DNA from: JBJXFK01 sp046155505
GTDB lineage: Bacteria; Planctomycetota; Phycisphaerae; UBA1845; Fen-1342
NCBI GenBank assembly: GCA_046155505.1
Contig: JBJXFK010000333.1
Coordinates: 1 to 43,327, forward strand
DNA length: 43,327 nucleotides
Direction: 5' to 3'
Part shown: piece after piece, positions 9,725-17,113 of the stretch
Position numbering within the stretch: the stretch's first letter is position 1
Layout of the letters: every line of letters starts with the position of its first letter
The notes under the pieces: generated by a model
The model's database searches: none
What the model saw: the letters and a program-made list of their open reading frames with translations, nothing else
Told to the model about the DNA's origin: nothing
Made by a program: the position numbers and the translations under genes

Positions 9725-10972
9725 ATGTCGCTGCTTCGAGATCGCATCATCGTGTCGAGTACGCTTCTGGCCGCGTCGCTCGGCGCAACGCCCGCGCTGG
9801 CCCAGTGGCCGCAATGGGGCGGACCCGACCGCAACTTCGTCGTGAATACAAAGGGCCTCGCCGAAAAGTGGCCCGACACCGGCCCACAGAAAGTCTGGAC
9901 CAGCAAGATCGGCGACGGCTTTTCCGCCGTGCTGGTCGATGACGGCAAGCTCTACACGATGACGCGCAGCGAACGCAATGAGGTCGCCGTCTGCGTCAGC
10001 GCCGAAAAGGGCGATGTGCTTTGGAAACACGAATACGAAGCCCCGTTCAGCGATGACATGGGCATGGAATTCGGCCCCGGACCGCACGCCACGCCGCTGA
10101 TCGCCGGCGATCGCATGTTCACCATCGGCGTCACGGCCAAGATGTTCGCGCTCGATAAGAAGACCGGCAAGGTCGCGTGGGAGCACGATCTCAAGAGCAA
10201 GTTCAACGCCCACCAACTCGGTCGCGGCTTTTCCAGCAGCCCGATCGCCTACAAGAACTCAATCATCGTGCAGGTCGGCGGCGGGCCGGGCCAGTCGCTC
10301 ATGGCGTTCGACCAGACGACCGGCAGCGTCGTTTGGGGCGAAGGCGATTTCGAGAATTCGCACGCGTCGCCGATTCTGATCAAGGTCGGCGGGCAGGACC
10401 AGCTCGTCGTCTTCTCAGCACAAAAGGTGCTCGGCTGCGATCCTGCGACCGGCAAGCAGCTCTGGGAATACACACACGAAACGCAATTTGGCGCGAACAT
10501 TTCGACGCCGGTGTGGGGCGACGACGGCATCCTGTTTATCACCTCAGCCTACGGCGGCGGCGGGCGCGGACTCAAGCTCGAAAACAAGGACGGCAAGACC
10601 AGCGTGACCGAGCTCTGGTTCAATCGCAAAATTCAGTGCCAGCACGGCACCGCCCTGCGCGTCGGCGGCCATGTCTACGTCAGCAGCGGCGACTTCGGCC
10701 CCGCGTTTCTCATGTGCGTCGACGTGAAGACCGGCGAAATCGCTTGGCGCGAGCGCGTCCCCAAAGCGACGGTCGTCGCCGGCGACGGCAAAATCATCTG
10801 GCTCGATCAGGAAGGCGCACTCGGCATGGTCGCCGCCGACCCGAAAGAATTCCGCCAGTTGGGGAAGACCGAGTTGATGCAGCGCGTAGCGTGGACAGTG
10901 CCGACGCTGGTCGGGACAAAGCTATACGTCCGCGATCGCGCGAATCTCGTGGCACTGGAACTCGGCAAGTAG
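9725..10972 (+). CDS. Secreted PQQ-type beta-propeller repeat protein
   Basis: A 415-residue protein with a Sec signal peptide (cleavage after PALA, about residue 27). The mature part starts QWPQWGGPDRNFV, the usual opening of planctomycete PQQ-like repeat proteins. It consists of beta-propeller blades of the PQQ_2 type: repeated units like LFALDKKTGKVAWEHDL, LMAFDQTTGSVVWGEG and LGCDPATGKQLWEY. AGGGG lies just upstream of the ATG. There is no quinoprotein dehydrogenase active-site signature, so it is probably a periplasmic binding or scaffold propeller rather than an alcohol dehydrogenase. It is separated from the ABC operon by the large hairpin and so is probably transcribed alone. Confidence 0.85.
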   Translation: MSLLRDRIIVSSTLLAASLGATPALAQWPQWGGPDRNFVVNTKGLAEKWPDTGPQKVWTSKIGDGFSAVLVDDGKLYTMTRSERNEVAVCVSAEKGDVLWKHEYEAPFSDDMGMEFGPGPHATPLIAGDRMFTIGVTAKMFALDKKTGKVAWEHDLKSKFNAHQLGRGFSSSPIAYKNSIIVQVGGGPGQSLMAFDQTTGSVVWGEGDFENSHASPILIKVGGQDQLVVFSAQKVLGCDPATGKQLWEYTHETQFGANISTPVWGDDGILFITSAYGGGGRGLKLENKDGKTSVTELWFNRKIQCQHGTALRVGGHVYVSSGDFGPAFLMCVDVKTGEIAWRERVPKATVVAGDGKIIWLDQEGALGMVAADPKEFRQLGKTELMQRVAWTVPTLVGTKLYVRDRANLVALELGK

Positions 10973-10985
10973 CGCGGTTCTGTGG

Positions 10986-11030
10986 GACAGGTTTCCAACC
11001 TGTCGTGTAGTGCGGGTTTCCCAACCCGCA
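10986..11030. repeat. Two adjacent palindromes of the GGGAC-RGGTTT family
   Basis: GACAGGTT (10986-10993) pairs with AACCTGTC (10997-11004), and TGCGGGTT (11011-11018) pairs with AACCCGCA (11023-11030). The preceding TGTGG and the core match the hairpin found inside addA (20640-20700), so both belong to one dispersed family. The pair lies 13 bases past the stop of the beta-propeller gene. Confidence 0.7.
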
Positions 11031-11115
11031 CCTCCCGCCGCGTGAAACCGCCCGTCCATCCGTCGCCCCTACTTTGCCCGGCCACTGGAGAGCCGGCACG
11101 AAGCAGGGTCTACGA

Positions 11116-12030
11116 ATGCGCGCACGTACCGCAAGTCAATCCGATTCACACATCACTGGACGCACGAACCGCACGAACCGCACCGGCGTCGTCGACCGAG
11201 CGCAACTCTTCGCGCCGACCGGCCCTGCCGCGCGGCTCGCGATCCTCACCTACGGCGTCGTCGCATACGCCGCGTTCCTCGCCGCGATCACCTACGCGAT
11301 CGGATTCGTCGGCAACTGGCTCGTGCCCAAGTCGATCGACAGCGGCATCGTCGGCCCGATCGCACAATCGCTCATCATCAACGCCGCCCTGCTGAGCATC
11401 TTTGTTGCGCAGCACGCGATCATGGCCCGCCCGACGTTCAAACGCTGGTGGACGACCATCATCCCGCCCGCCGCCGAGCGCAGCACCTTTGTACTCGCCG
11501 CGAGTGCGTGCCTCGGCATTGTCTATTGGGGCTGGTGCCCGTTGCCGCAGGTCATTTGGAGCATCGAAAACCAGGCGATCGCGATCGCGCTCAATTGCGT
11601 CTGTCTGCTCGGCTGGGCGATCGTGCTCTACAGCTCGTTTCTGATCAACCACTTCGACCTATTTGGCCTGCGACAGGTGTGGCTGCACTGGCGAAGCCGT
11701 AACGCCGCGCCGGTTGGCTTTCGTCTGGTAAGTCTCTACAAACTCGTTCGCCACCCGCTCATGCTCGGATTTCTGATCGCATTCTGGGCGGCACCGACCA
11801 TGTCGCTCGGTCGGCTCGCATTCGCTCTGCTCACCACCGCCTACATCGTGCTCGGCACGCGCATGGAAGAGCACGACCTGGTCGCGCAGCACGGCGAGCG
11901 CTACCGCGACTATCAACGCACCGTGCCGGCGTTCTTTCCGTCGATGCGGCGGCGAAGGCCCACCGCCGCCACGACGACCATCATGGCCAGACCGGCCAGC
12001 GTCCCCGGCTCGGGCACGAGCACCAACTGA
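11116..12030 (+). CDS. mddA: MddA-like methanethiol S-methyltransferase
   Basis: A 304-residue integral membrane methyltransferase of the NnrU/isoprenylcysteine-methyltransferase superfamily. MddA converts methanethiol and S-adenosylmethionine to dimethyl sulfide. The match is to MddA specifically: QHAIMARPTFKRWW, PPAAERSTFVL, SSFLINHFDLFGLRQVWLH and the SAM-binding VRHPLMLGFLIAFWA with a later EEHDLV..HG..Y. About five transmembrane segments are visible. ATG 11116 was chosen because AGGG lies seven bases upstream; the frame opens earlier, at 11074. The family normally ends a few residues after the VP-x-FFP segment. Here about 28 further residues (from SMRRRRP) read into the complement of the neighbouring PEP-CTERM gene, a 118-bp convergent overlap. 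Substrate assignment is by homology only. Confidence 0.8.
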   Translation: MRARTASQSDSHITGRTNRTNRTGVVDRAQLFAPTGPAARLAILTYGVVAYAAFLAAITYAIGFVGNWLVPKSIDSGIVGPIAQSLIINAALLSIFVAQHAIMARPTFKRWWTTIIPPAAERSTFVLAASACLGIVYWGWCPLPQVIWSIENQAIAIALNCVCLLGWAIVLYSSFLINHFDLFGLRQVWLHWRSRNAAPVGFRLVSLYKLVRHPLMLGFLIAFWAAPTMSLGRLAFALLTTAYIVLGTRMEEHDLVAQHGERYRDYQRTVPAFFPSMRRRRPTAATTTIMARPASVPGSGTSTN

Positions 12031-12683
12031 ATGCCGTTGATGTTGCCGAACGACTCGAAGTCAAAACTGAACACGCCGTTGGCGATGAATCGCAATTCGC
12101 CGCTGGGCCCGACCGGCACGCGGAACCGCGCGTGCGTGACGCCCGACTGCCATGTGCCGCCGTACGCGGCGTCGCCGATGCGATCCTCCTGAAATTCCGA
12201 CAAATCGTCCGATAGCCAGGTGACATCGGTCGGCTCATTTGGAAAACCGACGAGGATGCCGACGACCACGAGGTCATACTCGCCCGGCTGCAAGCCGAAG
12301 AACGCAAACTCCGACTGCACGTCGCCGTTCAGATAGACAAAGTCGTCGAGCAATGCGGCAACATCCGGATCGCCGGCGGTCGCGGGTTGCGGGTTGTAAT
12401 AGCCGGGAAAATTCGGATCGCCGAGCAGCACGGTCGATTCGAGCGTAACGTTGGTCGCGCCGCCGTCCAGACCGACGATCGCAGCACCCGCGCGCCCGAC
12501 ATCAAGCGTGTTCCAAAACCCCGGCGAACCCGCGGGGCCGCCGAATGTGTCAGACGGCGTTCCGCCGCGACGACCGATGTCGATGTTGAGCGACTGCGCT
12601 GACGCAATGCCGACGCAAAGCAGAGCGGCGACACTCGCGACGATTCCGCCGATGCGACGATTGAGCCGTGATAGCTGTGTCAT
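11913..12683 (-). CDS. PEP-CTERM sorting domain protein
   Basis: A 256-residue exported protein of unknown function. The start is ATG 12683, which gives an immediate signal peptide (LNRRIGGIVASVAALL, cleavage after ASA near residue 29). The body is beta-rich with no recognised domain; a segment resembling a lamin-tail-like or discoidin-like planctomycete exoprotein is too weak to name. The C-terminus is a textbook PEP-CTERM signal: VPEPGT at about 223-228, a hydrophobic helix LAGLAMMVVVAAVGL, then RRR. In other bacteria this signal is cut by exosortase and linked to exopolysaccharide biosynthesis; no exosortase gene lies in this window. The 3' end overlaps mddA by 118 bp, tail to tail. Confidence 0.85.
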   Translation of the reverse strand: MTQLSRLNRRIGGIVASVAALLCVGIASAQSLNIDIGRRGGTPSDTFGGPAGSPGFWNTLDVGRAGAAIVGLDGGATNVTLESTVLLGDPNFPGYYNPQPATAGDPDVAALLDDFVYLNGDVQSEFAFFGLQPGEYDLVVVGILVGFPNEPTDVTWLSDDLSEFQEDRIGDAAYGGTWQSGVTHARFRVPVGPSGELRFIANGVFSFDFESFGNINGIQLVLVPEPGTLAGLAMMVVVAAVGLRRRIDGKNAGTVR

Positions 12684-13438
12684 GTTGGAATATTCCCAAG
12701 AGTGATCGGACCCGCCGGTGTTCGCCCGCCCGCGCGCACGCGGCGCGCGACGACGCAACAACCATGCGGCCTCCCAGTTGACGGTCAAGAGCGCGGTGGG
12801 CGTGCGAGAAATCGGGGATGGCGGGTGGCATCGCGACGCCGAGGGTGCCATGCCGACACCGGTACTCCGGGGTCAGCATGTGTTCCACGCCTGACCCAAC
12901 CAAGAGCGTTGCCGACCCGGGCCAAGCCGGCCGCGACGTTCGCCACGATCGATCGGTACACCGACATACGGGAAGGTGCATCGCCGCCCTTCGGGCAGCG
13001 AGATCATCGTCCTTGATAATTCTGACCGGCGGGCCGGAACTGCCTTCGCCCTGGCCGGCGCGGGGAGGGCTGATTCACGCGGTCCCCGGGTTGCGCTCGC
13101 GGGGGCGATGCCCCGCGCTCGCTTCAGCTGTGGCGACAGTCCGGCGCCCCGTTGGAGCGGGGAGGCGGCGGAAGGAGCATGGCTGCAAACGGCCGCAGCC
13201 ATGCCACGGTGCCTCAAACGCGACGCCGTCGGGCGCGGAGGCCCGAACGCGACGCTCGATGAAATCGCAGCCGAGGGCGGCTGCTCCACAAGGCGGCGCG
13301 AGAATCGCAGCCGGGGGCGGCTGCTCCACAGCAAATTCTCTGCCGATTTCGCCGTCGACCGCTTATTATGTAACGACTCGGGGGGTCGCCGGTCGTTGCG
13401 GCGATGCGCAGGTTCTCTCAGCCAACTGGAATCACGAT
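12684..13438. other. Repeat-rich gene-free stretch of 755 bp
   Basis: No supported gene. The stretch is dense in short inverted repeats: GGGTCAG (12870-12876) with CTGACCC (12891-12897), and GCATGGCTGC (13177-13186) with GCAGCCATGC (13195-13204). It also holds GGGTGCCATGCCGAC (12843-12857), which recurs inverted at 26209-26223, and two copies of a 28-base unit at 13263-13330. It looks like an accumulation site for dispersed elements. Confidence 0.6.
13263..13330 (+). repeat. Tandem pair of a 28-base GC-rich repeat
   Basis: Copies at 13263-13290 and 13303-13330 differ at one base and are 40 bases apart. Each contains the internal palindrome GCAGCCG-N4-CGGCTGC followed by TCCACA. The 24-base core of the first copy recurs exactly, inverted, at 26028-26051. 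Two copies with a 12-base gap do not make a CRISPR. Confidence 0.85.
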
Positions 13439-15151
13439 ATGACCAAGCCAGCCTGTTCACGTTTTGTGGTTCTCGCGGCGGTTGCGACATTTGCCGCCGT
13501 AGCCGCTTCGAACGCGGGCGCCCAGAGCTTTCGCGCCGTCTGGGCTGATGCGTTCAGCGTCGGCTTCAAAAGCAATGCGCAGATCACCGATCTGGTGAAT
13601 CGTGCGGTCGCCGGGCGCTACAACGCGATCATCGCCGAGGTGCTGGCGTTTCACGACAACGTCGGCAGCGGTCACGGTGCATATTGGACGTCGAACATCG
13701 TGCCCGAAGCGACTGACGTTTCTGGCGGCATCGACCCGCTAGCCCAGCTCATCGCCGTCGCACACGCGGCGAATATCGAAGTACACGCCTGGATCGTGCC
13801 GTATCGCGTGAGCAGCGTATGGCCGCCGAGCGGGAATGCACTCGTCGCCGCCCACCCGGAATGGCTCATGGTCGATCAGGCCAGCGCGGGCGGCGGCCCC
13901 GATACGGTCGGCAGCTACTTCACGCTCGACCCTGGCTCGCCGGAATCGCAGGAGTATCTGGTCAGCATCGTTCGCGAGCTGGTCACCAACTATCAGATCG
14001 ACGGCATCAATCTCGACTACATTCGCTATGTGCAGACCAACGCAGGCTACCCGGCGGACAACAGCTATCAGAACTCGTCGCTCGCACGATTCCGTCGCCA
14101 AACGGGTTTCGTGGGCACGCCGCCGCCGACCGGAAACACGGCGTGGAATGACTTTCGCCGCCAGACGATTGATGAGTACGTGAAGCGCCTGCGAGCCGAG
14201 ATTCCGTCGATTCCGAATGTGCGGCAGCCGCTGCGGCTGACCGGCGACCTGATTTGTTTCGGCAACGCGCCGGCGAGTTTCACGAGTTCCGATGCGTACA
14301 TCCTGCATCAGAACTGGCAATTGTGGATGCAGCGCGGCTGGCTCGATGCCGGCATTCCGATGAACTACAAGCGTGATCATGTCGCCAATGAAGCGACGTG
14401 GTATCGCAACTGGGTCAATGCCGCGATGTCGTGGCGCTACAACCGGCACATGTTCGCCGGGCAGGGAAACTACCTAAATACAAAGGCGAATAGCGTCGCG
14501 CAGATGGCATACGCCGTCGGCCAGGGTACGCACGGGCAGGTGAACTTCTCATACGACGCGACCGCTGACGACAATACCAACGGCACGCCCGAAACGGATT
14601 GGACGTGGTATCCGTATGTCGCGACCAATTTGTTCACGTCGACAACGCCGACGCCGACGATGCCGTGGCGCAATGCGGCGACCGCGACCGAGGGCACGCT
14701 CTGGGGCCGCGTGACGAATTCGTCAACCGGGCTGCCGGTTGAGAATGCGACCGTAACCGCTGCCGGTCAGCCGGCGGTGCAGACAGATGGCAACGGCTAT
14801 TACGTGATCACCCTGCTGCCGGCCGGCGTTTCCGGGACGGCGTACAACGTGACCGCGTCGTCCGCGGCGTCGGGCTGCCCGAATCTGACCGCGAACGGCG
14901 TTCTCGTGCCGCGCGGCGGAATTGTGCGTCGCGATATCGGAATGTGTCCGCCCGCGATTCAGCCCGGCGACATGGATCAGGATGGCGACATCGACATCGC
15001 CGACCTGAATTCGTTCTTCTTCTGCATGCAGGGGCCGGCGTTCACGTATCCGCTCGGTCAGTTCTGCCTGCGCGGCGACGCCGACGCGAATCGCACGGTC
15101 GATCTGGCCGACTTCGTGAACTTCCAGGAGAACTTCGCACAGGTGCCGTAA
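13439..15151 (+). CDS. Secreted GHL10-family hydrolase-like protein with C-terminal dockerin
   Basis: A 570-residue protein. The start at ATG 13439 gives a signal peptide with the AGA cleavage site near residue 28. Residues 30-400 are a glycosyl-hydrolase-like 10 TIM barrel (PF02638/YngK type): FRAVWADAF, YNAIIAEVLAF, EVHAWIVPYR, and IDGINLDYIRYV carrying the conserved Asp-Tyr-x-Arg. Next comes a carboxypeptidase-regulatory-like beta domain (about 420-490: LWGRVTNSSTGLPVENATVT). The last 65 residues are a dockerin-like pair of EF-hand loops, DMDQDGDIDIADLN and DADANRTVDLADF, separated by a Cys-containing linker typical of planctomycete GC-type dockerins. It is probably surface or extracellular; the substrate is unknown, since catalysis is unproven for GHL10. 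It stands alone, with clpS 128 bp downstream. Confidence 0.88.
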   Translation: MTKPACSRFVVLAAVATFAAVAASNAGAQSFRAVWADAFSVGFKSNAQITDLVNRAVAGRYNAIIAEVLAFHDNVGSGHGAYWTSNIVPEATDVSGGIDPLAQLIAVAHAANIEVHAWIVPYRVSSVWPPSGNALVAAHPEWLMVDQASAGGGPDTVGSYFTLDPGSPESQEYLVSIVRELVTNYQIDGINLDYIRYVQTNAGYPADNSYQNSSLARFRRQTGFVGTPPPTGNTAWNDFRRQTIDEYVKRLRAEIPSIPNVRQPLRLTGDLICFGNAPASFTSSDAYILHQNWQLWMQRGWLDAGIPMNYKRDHVANEATWYRNWVNAAMSWRYNRHMFAGQGNYLNTKANSVAQMAYAVGQGTHGQVNFSYDATADDNTNGTPETDWTWYPYVATNLFTSTTPTPTMPWRNAATATEGTLWGRVTNSSTGLPVENATVTAAGQPAVQTDGNGYYVITLLPAGVSGTAYNVTASSAASGCPNLTANGVLVPRGGIVRRDIGMCPPAIQPGDMDQDGDIDIADLNSFFFCMQGPAFTYPLGQFCLRGDADANRTVDLADFVNFQENFAQVP

Positions 15152-15202
15152 TCGGACCCGCGCGGTTTCACTTTGCGATTCACGGATAACCCGCGAATCG
15201 CC

Positions 15203-15232
15203 TTGACCGCGGCGGCGGGATCGCACTACTCT
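15203..15232 (+). promoter_or_regulatory. Possible promoter for clpS
   Basis: TTGACC (15203-15208), an 18-base spacer and TACTCT (15227-15232). The -10 is a poor match (3 of 6). It would give a leader of about 40 nt before the clpS ATG. Confidence 0.25.
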
Positions 15233-15279
15233 GCCATCATCAACAATCGACCCGGCTGGGTCGCTCGGCAGGGAAGTAC

Positions 15280-15561
15280 ATGTCCTCGACCGTCACAACA
15301 CCCGAAACGCAGACGCGAACGCGCACGCTGCCGCCGTTCAAGGTCGTGTTGCACAACGACGACTTGAACTCGTTCGAGCATGTGATTCTGACGATCTTGA
15401 TGGTCACGCCGCTGGAAGAAAAAGAGGCCATCGAGCGCACGATCGAAGCCCACGAAGAGGGCCAGGCAGTGCTGCTGGTCACCAATAAAGAGCGGGCCGA
15501 ACTCTACGTCGAACAATTCGCCTCGCGCAGCCTGATCGCTACGTGCGAGCCTGACGCGTAA
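15280..15561 (+). CDS. clpS: Clp protease adaptor ClpS
   Basis: A 93-residue adaptor that hands N-degron substrates to the ClpA- or ClpC-type unfoldase. The disordered N-terminus (about 17 residues, rich in Thr) precedes the folded core PPFKVVLHNDDLNSFEHVI. N26, D27 and the later H58 (EAHEEG) correspond to the residues that bind the substrate alpha-amino group in ClpS. The hydrophobic-pocket region around VILTILMV is also present. GGGAAG lies just before the ATG. No clpA or clpC gene is in the window. The 104-bp gap to the next gene carries a heptamer repeat. Confidence 0.93.
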   Translation: MSSTVTTPETQTRTRTLPPFKVVLHNDDLNSFEHVILTILMVTPLEEKEAIERTIEAHEEGQAVLLVTNKERAELYVEQFASRSLIATCEPDA

Positions 15562-15575
15562 GCGCGCACATCGCT

Positions 15576-15603
15576 CTGAACCCTGAACCCCGAACCCTCA
15601 ACA
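15576..15603 (+). repeat. Tandem heptamer array, CTGAACC type
   Basis: Four 7-base units in a row: CTGAACC, CTGAACC, CCGAACC, CTCAACA. It lies in the 104-bp gap between clpS and the sigma-54 activator. Comparable period-7 arrays occur at 28382-28413 and 37565-37592 with different unit sequences. Confidence 0.75.
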
Positions 15604-15665
15604 TCGTCTACTATTCCCCATTCGACCGCCGGACGTCGGCGGCGCTGCGGGAGCTGCGGACGGCC

Positions 15666-17015
15666 GTGAGTCAAAAAGCGTTCATTCTCATCGTCGCCGA
15701 GGACCGATCGCGTCGCGAACGGATGCAGGAGTTGCTCCGCGAACGCACGGGGCACGCCGTGCTCGAAGTTTCCTCGCTGGGCGACGCGCTCGATTCGATT
15801 CGCGAGCGTGCCCCGGACGTCGTTCTCGCTGAGCTGCACATCGCGGGGGCAGCGGTCGCCCCGCCGCTGGTCGAATGCCTCGACGCGCTGGCGAAGGATT
15901 CGACGCTGGCCCTGCTCGGCGCGATCCCCGACGAACTGTCGTCGCACAACATTCGCATCACGTCGATCGAGGATCCGGACGATGCCGACGCGCTCGTGAA
16001 GCGTGTTGGACACATCGCCGCACAGGCGGTGGCGCGTCGCGATGACCGTTTGCTGCGTAGCGCCGAAGCCAAGCCGATCGAATTGTTCGAGGGCATCGTC
16101 GGGCAGTCGAAAAAGATGCTCGACATTATTCACAAGATCAAAAAGGTCGCGCCAAAGAAACTCACCGTTTTGATCATCGGCGAGACCGGCACCGGAAAAG
16201 AGCTGATCGCCGAAGCTATCCATCGGCAGAGCGACCGCACGAACCGGGCGTTCAAAGCGGTGAACTGCGCCGGGCTGAATGAGAATCTGCTGGAAAGTGA
16301 GCTGTTCGGCCACATGAAGGGTGCCTTCACCGGGGCGGTCGCCGATCGCAAGGGCTACTTCGTCGCAGCCGACGGCGGCACGCTTTTCCTCGACGAAATC
16401 GGCGACATGCCGCTGTCGATGCAGGCCAAGCTGCTGCGTGCGCTCGAGCGGCGCGAAATCACGCCCGTCGGCTCGACCGACGTGCGGCGCGTGGACGTGC
16501 GCATCGTGGCGGCTACGAATGTGAATCTGCGCGACCTCGTCGCCGAGAAAAAATTCCGCGAGGATTTGTTCTATCGTTTGCACGGATGGGAAATCCGCGT
16601 GCCGCCGCTGCGTGAACGGCGCGAGGACATTCCTGTGTTGGCCCAGCATTTGCTGGCGCGAGCGAACGAGAAGAACAATCTGATGGTGCCGGGGTTTTCG
16701 GCCGACGCGATGGCCTATCTGATGCGCCATTACTGGCCGGGAAACGTGCGCGAAATGGCCAATGTCGTCGAGGCGACGGCGGTCAACGTCGAGAGCCGCC
16801 GTATCGAAGGCGATGACTTGCCCGAGGAAATTCGCGGCTCGCGCGAGCTGGCGCCGATGTCGGGCAATCTCAGCGGCCTGACGATGGAACAGATCGAGAA
16901 GCTGATGATCGAGCGCACGCTGCAACTCACCGGCGGCAACCGCGAGCAGGCGGCCAAGCAGCTCGGCATCGGCACGCGCACGCTGTATCGCAAGATCAAG
17001 GAATTCGGATTGTAG
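15666..17015 (+). CDS. Sigma-54-dependent activator with degenerate receiver domain
   Basis: A 449-residue NtrC-type regulator started at GTG 15666. Residues 1-125 have the length and pattern of a response-regulator receiver, but the position of the phospho-accepting Asp reads A-E (DVVLAELH, residues 51-58), so it is probably not phosphorylated in the normal way. The AAA+ domain is complete: Walker A GETGTGKE (172-179), GAFTGA (219-224, the loop that contacts sigma-54), Walker B LFLDEIGDM, sensor I AATN and the arginine region FREDLFYRL. The C-terminus carries a Fis-type helix-turn-helix (TGGNREQAAKQLGIGTRTLYRKIKE, split near residues 425-447). No partner histidine kinase is adjacent. The target genes are unknown; no clear -24/-12 promoter was found here. 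Confidence 0.9.
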   Translation: MSQKAFILIVAEDRSRRERMQELLRERTGHAVLEVSSLGDALDSIRERAPDVVLAELHIAGAAVAPPLVECLDALAKDSTLALLGAIPDELSSHNIRITSIEDPDDADALVKRVGHIAAQAVARRDDRLLRSAEAKPIELFEGIVGQSKKMLDIIHKIKKVAPKKLTVLIIGETGTGKELIAEAIHRQSDRTNRAFKAVNCAGLNENLLESELFGHMKGAFTGAVADRKGYFVAADGGTLFLDEIGDMPLSMQAKLLRALERREITPVGSTDVRRVDVRIVAATNVNLRDLVAEKKFREDLFYRLHGWEIRVPPLRERREDIPVLAQHLLARANEKNNLMVPGFSADAMAYLMRHYWPGNVREMANVVEATAVNVESRRIEGDDLPEEIRGSRELAPMSGNLSGLTMEQIEKLMIERTLQLTGGNREQAAKQLGIGTRTLYRKIKEFGL

Positions 17016-17032
17016 GGTGGGCACCGCCCACC
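17013..17032. repeat. Palindrome GGTGGGC-N3-GCCCACC, copy 2
   Basis: It begins in the stop codon of the sigma-54 activator (TAG 17013-17015): arms 17016-17022 and 17026-17032, loop ACC. It is the same element as at 611-627 in the opposite orientation. It lies between convergent genes (the activator and addA) and may serve as a terminator. Confidence 0.7.
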
Positions 17033-17113
17033 ATTTATTGGCGCTACAAACAACCGATCGAATTGACGACGATTGCAGCGTGGGCGTGTCCACCTTAATG
17101 GTCACGCACCACA

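Noticed and set aside
13263..13330. Possible CRISPR array
   Set aside because: Only two repeat units with a 12-base gap; the third copy is distant and inverted; no cas genes.
12684..13438. Several open frames in the repeat island
   Set aside because: None has a ribosome site with a protein-like composition; they are read through GC-rich repeats.
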